Source: Spirochaetales bacterium
GTDB taxonomy: Bacteria > Spirochaetota > Spirochaetia > Sphaerochaetales > Sphaerochaetaceae
Direction of reading: 5' to 3'
DNA length: 11,164 nt
NCBI GenBank assembly: GCA_017475725.1
Contig: JAFVFA010000227.1
Location: forward strand, 1-11,164
Shown: one piece after another, positions 4,466-10,324 of the stretch
Position numbering within the stretch: position 1 is the stretch's first letter
Layout of the letters: the number at the start of each line of letters is the position of its first letter
The notes under the pieces: model-generated
The model's input: the letters and a program-made list of their open reading frames with translations, nothing else
Told to the model about the DNA's origin: nothing
Database searches by the model: none
Position numbers and translations under genes: made by a program

Positions 4466-6079
4466 TCAGCCCATGGCATGCAGGATCTCAGGCAGCAGCT
4501 GCATCTTCCTGGAGAGCACCCCAGGCATGTCGAACACATGGTCGTGGAGCTCCACATACGAGAGCTTCTTCTCGTACTTGCTGGGACTTGTCAGCAGAAC
4601 GCTGTTCCCGTGCAGGACATCGGTCACCATCAGAAGCGTCCATGCGTAGCCTCCGGAGCGGGCCTTCTCCGCAAGCTTCTCCAGGTAGACGTCCCTGTAG
4701 TCATCGAGGTCTGCCAGAGTCGGGACCTCGCACTGGCCCACCCCTATGTTCTGCCCGTTCTCCGTGTAGCTCTTGAAATCGGAGCCGATCACCGTTGCGG
4801 GATCTCTGGTGGACAGTGATTCGCTCTTGCTGAACAGGCTCTGCCCGAAGGCCGCTATGTCATCCACGCCGCACATCGAGGCCAGCTGACCGGCACTTGT
4901 CACGTCAATGGCAGTAGTGGTCGGCGACTTCAGCATAAGGGTGTCGCATATCACACCTGTCAGCAGGACCTTCGAGGTCAGGGAGTCCGGGATCAGACCG
5001 TTTCTCAGATACATCTGATGCACTATGGTGCAGGTGCTTCCAAGGGGTTCTATATCGAAAAGGACGGGGGTCTTGGTCTTCGGGGCATTGACCCTATGAT
5101 GGTCTATAACCTCAAGAATGTTCGATTCCTCCACCCCTTTTATGCTCTGTGAGGCCTCGTTGTGGTCCACAAGGATCACATTGTACTGGGGCTTGCTCAG
5201 GAAGCATCGCCTTGTGACGTAGCCTACCCACCTGTCTCCGTCAAAGACGGGAAGGCCTCTAAGGGACGACGATGCAAGCATCTCCTTGGCGTCGTCGAAC
5301 AGGTCCGTGACCTGAAGGTTTCTGCCCTGTGTACCCATTATCCTGCGCACCGGCTCGGCCATTCTGAGCCTTCTCATGGCCTCGGCGGTTCCCAGCCTTG
5401 TGGAGTAGACAAGCCCTCTGTAGCCCGAGAGGTCCAGATCCTCCACGGACTCCGATGCGGTGATGATGATAGCAGGGATCTGCATGGACATCGCATACTC
5501 CAGAAGGTCCTTCCTGAACCCCATGACAAGCATGCTCGGTGAGTTCGGACGGACGAAGGTCTTGAAACCCTCAAGGTCCGCTGCCCCGGCAATCAGGTTT
5601 GCCTTGAACTCGTCGGACTCGCCCTTCTTCAGCACCCTGCCCGGGATGACCGAGGCAATGTTCCTGACCGTGAAGTCATAGACGGGGACGGTTGCGGAGT
5701 TGTCCTCGAGAAACCATGCCGTTATGTCATCGACGCTCAGAAGCCCAAGGAACCTGCCTTTGTCCGTGACGGGTATCACGGATGACTGCTTCATGCTGTA
5801 CACATTGACCAGATTGTAGATCGGAGAATCCGCATCGAGCACGATGTCAGGTTTCCGCATCACATCGGAGACCTTCGGATGAACGTCCCGCATGTAGGAC
5901 TGGGGCTCGAAGCCTATGAACTCCAGCTGGCTTCTCACACTGTCTGAAAGGTGACCGCACCTCACCGGGATGTATTCGCTGGAGGGGTCCAGAATCCTCT
6001 TCAGCTGGGCATAGGCGTATGCTGAGCAGATGCTGTCTATGTCAGGGTTCCTATGGCCTGTAATGTAAACTTTCCTCAT
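4466..6079 (-). CDS. CBS/DRTGG-domain manganese-dependent inorganic pyrophosphatase (family II, DHH)
   Basis: Cytosolic enzyme hydrolysing pyrophosphate to two phosphates, with a regulatory insert. From the ATG at 6079 it has 537 residues, matching the long regulated form; plain family II enzymes have about 310. The catalytic DHH part is split: GHRNPDIDSICSA gives metal ligands His9, Asp13 and Asp15; then CBS1 (about 66-126), DRTGG (about 140-235) and CBS2 (about 242-298). DHH resumes with VDHNEAS (Asp305), VIDHHR (Asp326-His327-His328) and CDTLMLKSPTTT (Asp379). The DHHA2 domain (about 410-535) carries the substrate-binding SRKMQLLPEI near its end. All metal ligands are intact. In studied relatives the CBS domains bind adenine nucleotides. 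A longer reading to 6121 adds 14 residues with no family match, so I prefer 6079. It is divergent from glgP. Confidence 0.93.
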   Translation of the reverse strand: MRKVYITGHRNPDIDSICSAYAYAQLKRILDPSSEYIPVRCGHLSDSVRSQLEFIGFEPQSYMRDVHPKVSDVMRKPDIVLDADSPIYNLVNVYSMKQSSVIPVTDKGRFLGLLSVDDITAWFLEDNSATVPVYDFTVRNIASVIPGRVLKKGESDEFKANLIAGAADLEGFKTFVRPNSPSMLVMGFRKDLLEYAMSMQIPAIIITASESVEDLDLSGYRGLVYSTRLGTAEAMRRLRMAEPVRRIMGTQGRNLQVTDLFDDAKEMLASSSLRGLPVFDGDRWVGYVTRRCFLSKPQYNVILVDHNEASQSIKGVEESNILEVIDHHRVNAPKTKTPVLFDIEPLGSTCTIVHQMYLRNGLIPDSLTSKVLLTGVICDTLMLKSPTTTAIDVTSAGQLASMCGVDDIAAFGQSLFSKSESLSTRDPATVIGSDFKSYTENGQNIGVGQCEVPTLADLDDYRDVYLEKLAEKARSGGYAWTLLMVTDVLHGNSVLLTSPSKYEKKLSYVELHDHVFDMPGVLSRKMQLLPEILHAMG

Positions 6080-6086
6080 CTGTTCA

Positions 6087-6115
6087 ACTCTATCCCCTGC
6101 CCAACCGCAAGTCAA
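6087..6115 (-). promoter_or_regulatory. promoter of the pyrophosphatase gene, possibly leaderless
   Basis: Minus strand: TTGACT (plus 6110-6115), a 17-nt spacer, and TAGAGT (plus 6087-6092; 4 of 6 matches to TATAAT). Only 7 nt separate the -10 box from the ATG at 6079, so the transcript would start at or next to the start codon. A GGGGA lies 13 nt before the end of the leader, inside the promoter spacer region, and would not be transcribed. A promoter further upstream, which would make the GGGGA a distant ribosome-binding site, is the alternative. Confidence 0.45.
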
Positions 6116-6147
6116 TCGCAAAACCGGAGAAAGAGCAGGCAGAACAA

Positions 6148-6177
6148 TTGCAACTTACTCATTTATTCTGATATACT
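6148..6177 (+). promoter_or_regulatory. glgP promoter (extended -10)
   Basis: TTGCAA (6148-6153), an 18-nt spacer, and TGA-TATACT (hexamer 6172-6177). The TGn extension and a 5-of-6 match make this the best promoter on the right side of the window. Transcription would start near 6184, giving a leader of about 69 nt before the ATG at 6253. A 7-bp inverted repeat, AACTTAC (6152-6158) and GTAAGTT (6192-6198), is centred on the -10 box and could be an operator. Confidence 0.65.
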
Positions 6178-6184
6178 CACTCAC

Positions 6185-6235
6185 GGCATTGGTAAGTTCT
6201 TTTTGTTTTTAGAATAAGTACAGTGCCAATTTTTT
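6185..6235 (+). promoter_or_regulatory. glgP leader hairpin with T-tract, possible attenuator or 5' stabiliser
   Basis: GGCATTG (6185-6191) pairs with CAGTGCC (6221-6227), 7 bp with one G-T. An inner TTCT/AGAA pair lies within the loop. The stem is followed at once by AATTTTTT. The hairpin begins at the predicted 5' end of the mRNA. Its shape resembles an intrinsic terminator, though the stem is short and the loop long. It could equally protect the mRNA 5' end. The glgP ribosome-binding site lies downstream, outside it. Confidence 0.4.
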
Positions 6236-6252
6236 CGAAAACAGGAATCAGA

Positions 6253-8778
6253 ATGGCCACCAAAAAGACCGAGAAGCAGGAGAACACAAGAATCTCCCAT
6301 ACCGCAAGCGCAATTGAGCGCGATTTCGCAGAGCATCTCAAATACACCCAGGACGCAGACGTCTTCCACACGACAATGCAGGGCCGCTACAACGCCCTTG
6401 CCTATTCGATCAGGGACAGGATCATCCACCAGTGGGATGTCTCCAGGAAGGTCCAGGCCGCAGCCAAGGCCAAGCGCGTCTACTACCTCTCCCTCGAGTT
6501 CCTGATGGGAAGGGCCATGACGAACAACATCACCAACATGGGCCTGAACGACGAGGTCTCCAAGGCTCTCAAGGACCTTGGATACAAGTACGAGGAGATC
6601 GTGGACGTGGAGCCAGATGCAGGTCTTGGCAACGGAGGTCTGGGAAGACTGGCCGCCTGTTTCCTTGACTCCATGGCAACCCTGGACATCCCATCCTTCG
6701 GCTACGGAATCAGATACAACTACGGCATCTTCCGCCAGCAAATCAAGGACGGCTACCAGTTCGAGCAGCCGGACAACTGGCTCAGGGACGGGAACCCGTG
6801 GGAGATCGCCAGACCGGACCTCAGATATACGGTGAATTTCGGCGGCAGGGTCGAGATGATCCACGAGAACGGACGCGACAACTACAAGTGGGTCGACACC
6901 GAGAAGATCGAGGGTATGGCCTACGACACACCGATAGTCGGCTATGGCGGAAAGACCATCAACACACTCAGACTCTGGAGCGCCAAGGCCATCGAGGACT
7001 TCAGCTTCGAGGAGTTCAACATGGGTGACTACACCAAGGCCGTCCGCGAGAAGGTGTCCGCCGAGAACATCAGCCAGGTCCTCTACCCCAACGACACCCA
7101 GTACCTCGGGAAGGTCCTCAGGCTCAAGCAGCAGTACTTCTTCGTCGCCTGCTCCCTGGCGGACATCATGAGAAGGTTCAAGAGCATCAGCAGCAACATC
7201 AACGAGCTGCCCAAGTTCGCCGCCATCCAGATGAACGACACCCACCCCTCAATCGCAGTCGCGGAGCTGATGAGGATCCTTGTGGACCAGGAATGCCTGG
7301 ACTGGGACAAGGCCTGGGATATCACACGCCAGTGCCTGGGCTACACCAACCACACCCTGATGCCGGAGGCTCTCGAGAAGTGGCCGGTCCCCATGATGCA
7401 GCAGCTTCTGCCCAGACACATGCAGATAATATTCGAGATCAACGCACGCTTCATCCCAAGGGCTGCGGCCTTCTTCCCGATGGACGGGAACGCCATCTCC
7501 AGAGTGAGCATAATCGAGGAGTCGAACCCCAAGAACGTCAGGATGGCAAACCTTGCGATCATCGGAAGCCATGCCGTCAACGGAGTCGCAGCGCTGCACA
7601 CCGAGCTTCTGAAGAACTCCATGTTCCCGGAGTTCAACAGGATCTATCCTGAGAAGTTCCAGAACAAGACGAACGGAATCACCCCAAGGCGTTGGCTTCT
7701 GTCAGCCAACCCTGACCTGGCCTCCCTGATAACGGAGACCATCGGCGACGAGTGGATCACCAACGCAGAGAAGCTCTCCTCCCTGAGGCTCTTTGCCGAT
7801 GACAGGGCCTTTGCCCAGAAGTTCGCCAGAATCAAGGCCTCGAACAAGGTCCGTGCAGCAGAGTTCCTTAAGAGGGACTGCGGGATAGAACTCGACCCGG
7901 ACACCATCTTTGATGTCCAGGTCAAGAGGATCCACGAGTACAAGAGGCAGCTTCTGAACGCCTTCAACATAGTCATTCTCTACCTGAGGCTGAAGAACGA
8001 CGACGCCTACAGGGCGGCCTTCCCTCCAACGACCTTCCTGTTCGGCGGAAAGAGCGCCCCGGGCTACGTGAACGCCAAGCTCTCCATCAAGTTCATCAAC
8101 TCCGTCGCGGCCATGGTCAACTCGGACCCGCAGGTCAACAAGGGCCTGAAGGTCTTCTTCATGCCGAACTACAGGGTGACGATGGCCGAGAGCATCATCC
8201 CCGCAACGAACCTCAGCGAACAGATCTCAACCGCAGGCCTTGAGGCATCAGGGACAGGGAACATGAAGTTCATGCTGAACGGAGCCCTGACGATCGGAAC
8301 CCTTGACGGTGCGAACGTCGAGATCGAGCAGGAGGCAGGGAAGGACAACGTCTTCATCTTCGGTCACACAGAGGACCAGATAGCCGCCCTCCGCGGAAAC
8401 TATGACCCGTACGACTTCATCCGGGAGGATGATGAGATCAGGGCTGCAGTCGAGCTGATAAGGTCCAACTTCTTCAACATAGGTGAGCCACATGCCTTTG
8501 ACCAGCTGTTCCATGACATCTTCGACAACAGGGACAAGTACTTCATCTTCGCCGATCTGAGGATGTACGCGGACAGGCACCAGGAGGCCATGGACCTGTA
8601 CAGGGACAACTTCAAGGAGTTCAACAGAAAGGCCATACTGAACGTGGCGTCAAGCGGAAAGTTCTCCTCCGACAGGACAATCAGGGAGTATGCCACCCAG
8701 ATCTGGAACGTCGGAAGCTTCCCCGTGCCGCTCAACACGGATGTGGACACATCTATAGAGGACGCCAGAAGACACTGA
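6253..8778 (+). CDS. glgP: Glycogen/maltodextrin phosphorylase (GT35)
   Basis: PLP-dependent enzyme that releases glucose-1-phosphate from the non-reducing ends of glycogen or maltodextrins using inorganic phosphate. It has 841 residues, the standard length of the GlgP/MalP family. Visible signatures: AGLGNGGLGRLAACFLDS in the N-terminal domain; MNDTHPSIA with Asp329 and His331; YTNHTLMPEALEKWP with His367 (rabbit muscle His377 equivalent); QVKRIHEYKRQLLN; and EASGTGNMKFMLNGALTIGT with PLP lysine Lys672 (rabbit Lys680). The N-terminus lacks the Ser14 phosphorylation region of animal enzymes. I chose the ATG at 6253 because AGGA lies 6 nt before it; a GTG at 6223 would add 10 residues but falls in the leader hairpin. 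Sequence alone does not decide between glycogen and maltodextrin as main substrate. It is divergent from the pyrophosphatase, with no other glycogen gene in view. Confidence 0.97.
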   Translation: MATKKTEKQENTRISHTASAIERDFAEHLKYTQDADVFHTTMQGRYNALAYSIRDRIIHQWDVSRKVQAAAKAKRVYYLSLEFLMGRAMTNNITNMGLNDEVSKALKDLGYKYEEIVDVEPDAGLGNGGLGRLAACFLDSMATLDIPSFGYGIRYNYGIFRQQIKDGYQFEQPDNWLRDGNPWEIARPDLRYTVNFGGRVEMIHENGRDNYKWVDTEKIEGMAYDTPIVGYGGKTINTLRLWSAKAIEDFSFEEFNMGDYTKAVREKVSAENISQVLYPNDTQYLGKVLRLKQQYFFVACSLADIMRRFKSISSNINELPKFAAIQMNDTHPSIAVAELMRILVDQECLDWDKAWDITRQCLGYTNHTLMPEALEKWPVPMMQQLLPRHMQIIFEINARFIPRAAAFFPMDGNAISRVSIIEESNPKNVRMANLAIIGSHAVNGVAALHTELLKNSMFPEFNRIYPEKFQNKTNGITPRRWLLSANPDLASLITETIGDEWITNAEKLSSLRLFADDRAFAQKFARIKASNKVRAAEFLKRDCGIELDPDTIFDVQVKRIHEYKRQLLNAFNIVILYLRLKNDDAYRAAFPPTTFLFGGKSAPGYVNAKLSIKFINSVAAMVNSDPQVNKGLKVFFMPNYRVTMAESIIPATNLSEQISTAGLEASGTGNMKFMLNGALTIGTLDGANVEIEQEAGKDNVFIFGHTEDQIAALRGNYDPYDFIREDDEIRAAVELIRSNFFNIGEPHAFDQLFHDIFDNRDKYFIFADLRMYADRHQEAMDLYRDNFKEFNRKAILNVASSGKFSSDRTIREYATQIWNVGSFPVPLNTDVDTSIEDARRH

Positions 8779-8892
8779 GGACTATGCCTCCATTTGAAAA
8801 AGTCAATCAAGAAGCTCAAAAAACAGCCATTTTGATTGACTTTTCAATCAAAACTCAATCTCAAAGGCCTTTTTGATTGACTTTTCGCATTT
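8779..8892. terminator. repeat-rich bidirectional terminator between convergent genes
   Basis: Four copies of one motif lie between the glgP and DUF554 stops. TTTTGATTGACTTTTC occurs twice directly (8830-8845 and 8871-8886). An inverted copy GAAAAAGTCAATCAA is at 8796-8810, and a shorter inverted copy TCAATCAAAA at 8844-8853. The perfect hairpin TTTTGATTGA-CTTT-TCAATCAAAA (8830-8853) competes with pairings 8797-8810/8832-8844 and 8844-8853/8871-8880. The convergent position suggests termination in both directions, but the stems are AT-rich, so the efficiency is uncertain. Confidence 0.55.
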
Positions 8893-9591
8893 TCAAAGGA
8901 CCTTGTCCGCCAGAATTCCAAGGACCGGAGCGAATACCAATGCAGGTATGAAGTTGCCGGTCTTGAACTTGCGTATGTTCAGAAGGCCCAGACCTATCAT
9001 AAGCAGAAGCACACCGCCCTCCGCCGAAAGCTCGTTTATGCCGACCTCCCCTATCAGAGGCTCGATCCAGCCGCCTGCCAGGGTGAAGAAGCCCTGGTAG
9101 ACGAACACGCAGATAAAGGAGAACATCACCCCCAACCCGTATACGGAGGCGAATACCACCGCAATGCAGCCGTCCATGACGGACTTGATCAGAATGGTGG
9201 TCATGTCTCCTGTGGTCCCTGCCTGGATGGAGCCGACAACCGCCATGGCCCCGGAGCAGAACAGAACCGATGCCGCCAGGAAACCCTGCGCAAAGTTCTG
9301 CGTGCCGCCCTTTGAATCGCTGTGGGTTGCCTTCCCCAGCCTGTCGCCCAAGGACAGCACCCTGTCCTCTATCTTGAGGAGATAGCCGATCGCCCCTCCC
9401 AGGAGAAGCGCAATAAGCAGAGCCAGTGCATTTGACGTGGCAATGGACATCTGGATCCCCATCACGATGGTGATCAGCCCGCAGCAGGCGAAGACGACCT
9501 CCTTGAAGCCCTCCTTCACATGCTTTCCCACAAGAATACCGATAAGGGAACCGACTACTATCGCCCCACAGTTGATTAAAACGGCCAACAT
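8893..9591 (-). CDS. DUF554 family membrane protein
   Basis: Integral membrane protein of unknown function (YdfK/YqgA-like in B. subtilis), sometimes guessed to be a transporter. From the ATG at 9591 it has 232 residues, the usual size. It begins MLAVLINCGAIVVGSLIGIL, the family N-terminus, and has the hallmark CSGAMAVVGSIQAGTTGD (about residues 110-127) and SVMDGCIAVVFASVYGLGV. By eye there are six to seven hydrophobic segments: about 1-22, 31-48, 53-70, 103-118, 136-162, 165-185 and a C-terminal pair. A longer open frame to 9744 would run through the divergent gene's start and lacks family similarity. There is no Shine-Dalgarno before 9591, but a promoter ends 7 nt away (9599-9627). It is convergent with glgP. 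Confidence 0.88.
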   Translation of the reverse strand: MLAVLINCGAIVVGSLIGILVGKHVKEGFKEVVFACCGLITIVMGIQMSIATSNALALLIALLLGGAIGYLLKIEDRVLSLGDRLGKATHSDSKGGTQNFAQGFLAASVLFCSGAMAVVGSIQAGTTGDMTTILIKSVMDGCIAVVFASVYGLGVMFSFICVFVYQGFFTLAGGWIEPLIGEVGINELSAEGGVLLLMIGLGLLNIRKFKTGNFIPALVFAPVLGILADKVL

Positions 9592-9598
9592 GGCTGAA

Positions 9599-9627
9599 AG
9601 TATAGAAAAACGCAAATAAATGGTAAA
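9599..9627 (-). promoter_or_regulatory. DUF554 gene promoter, possibly leaderless
   Basis: Minus strand: TTTACC (plus 9622-9627), a 17-nt spacer, and TATACT (plus 9599-9604, 5 of 6 matches). Seven nt, TTCAGCC, separate the -10 box from the ATG at 9591, so the mRNA would begin at or beside the start codon, with no room for a ribosome-binding site. The geometry equals that of the pyrophosphatase promoter. Confidence 0.5.
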
Positions 9628-9633
9628 TAGATG

Positions 9634-9651
9634 TATAATTATTCCTTGGAG
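9634..9651 (+). promoter_or_regulatory. -10 candidate and ribosome-binding site of the nucleotidyltransferase gene
   Basis: A perfect TATAAT (9634-9639) lies 19 nt before the ATG at 9659, but no -35 box is recognisable 16-18 nt upstream. TTGGAG (9646-9651) is a good ribosome-binding site 7 nt before the ATG and decides this start over the ATG at 9620. If TATAAT were used, transcription would begin around the ribosome-binding site, so the true promoter may lie further upstream, overlapping the DUF554 promoter. Confidence 0.4.
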
Positions 9652-9658
9652 ATTGACT

Positions 9659-10324
9659 ATGGACATTGTCATGCTTGCAGCGGGATCCTCTACAAGAATG
9701 GGAGAGACCAACAAACTTCTTCTGGAATACAGGGGCCTTCCCATGGTGGCCTACAGCTGCCTTGAGGCGCTGAGGTTCCTGGAACACCATGCGGGCCAGA
9801 ACGATGAGAACTGCCGACTCATCGTGGTCACAGGATACAGAAGGCAATCCACAGAGAAGGCCCTGGGGACCTGCAGATCCTTCTTGGAAGGCACAGGATC
9901 AAGACTCGAGATGCTGGTTGTCAACAATCCCGACTACAGGAACGGCCAGTTCTCGTCAACCAAGGTGGGTGTGAGCCAGGTAAATGACGGCCCCTTCTTC
10001 ATATCCCTTGCAGACATGCCGCTTGTGACCGCCGCACACTATGAGACGCTGGCTCCTCTGCTTGCAGGGCATGATGCTGTGCGTCCCTTCAGCACAAAGG
10101 ACGGTGACAGGGTGCCTGGGCACCCTGTCCTGCACGCCCCAAGGCTGAAGGAAAAGATACTGAAATGTTCTGATGACTGTTCAGTCAGCAAGATTCTCAG
10201 GTCTTGTGATGTGTATGAGCCATCATTCGACGATGATTCATGGTCAAGGGACATTGACTATGCCCAGGACTATGAGAGACTCAGCCTCAGTCAGCTATCT
10301 GTCCAGGCACAACCCTCTCTATGA
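9659..10324 (+). CDS. MocA/MobA-like nucleotidyltransferase (NTP_transf_3 family)
   Basis: Probable cytosolic nucleotidyltransferase of the molybdenum cofactor cytidylyltransferase type, transferring CMP or GMP to molybdopterin. It has 221 residues, typical for MocA-like proteins. The N-terminal nucleotide-binding loop is MLAAGSSTRMGETNKLL (Arg13, Lys19). A central SLADMPLV supplies the metal-binding aspartate (Asp119). PGHPVL (about 153-158) is characteristic of MocA rather than GlmU-type enzymes, and DIDYAQDYERL is the usual C-terminal signature. The start is set by TTGGAG at 9646. No molybdoenzyme or cofactor biosynthesis gene is visible nearby, so the substrate cannot be assigned; a different NDP-sugar or cofactor substrate is possible. 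The last 38 bp overlap the convergent clpB. Confidence 0.85.
   Translation: MDIVMLAAGSSTRMGETNKLLLEYRGLPMVAYSCLEALRFLEHHAGQNDENCRLIVVTGYRRQSTEKALGTCRSFLEGTGSRLEMLVVNNPDYRNGQFSSTKVGVSQVNDGPFFISLADMPLVTAAHYETLAPLLAGHDAVRPFSTKDGDRVPGHPVLHAPRLKEKILKCSDDCSVSKILRSCDVYEPSFDDDSWSRDIDYAQDYERLSLSQLSVQAQPSL

Noticed and set aside
4304..4819. 171-codon plus-strand open frame running from tRNA-Thr into the pyrophosphatase gene
   Set aside because: It reads through a tRNA and is antisense to the conserved DHHA2 domain.
6181..7245. 354-codon open frame on the minus strand inside glgP
   Set aside because: It lies wholly antisense to the unmistakable N-terminal half of glycogen phosphorylase and its leader. 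Its product is Val/Leu/Asp-rich low-complexity sequence of the kind produced by third-position bias, with no family motif.
9620..9658. Upstream ATG at 9620 for the nucleotidyltransferase
   Set aside because: The 13 extra residues have no family match and would be encoded over the promoter region. The ATG at 9659 has a good ribosome-binding site and the expected N-terminus.
9592..9744. N-terminal extension of the DUF554 protein to 9744
   Set aside because: It would overlap the divergent gene's coding start, and the family begins at MLAVLIN.
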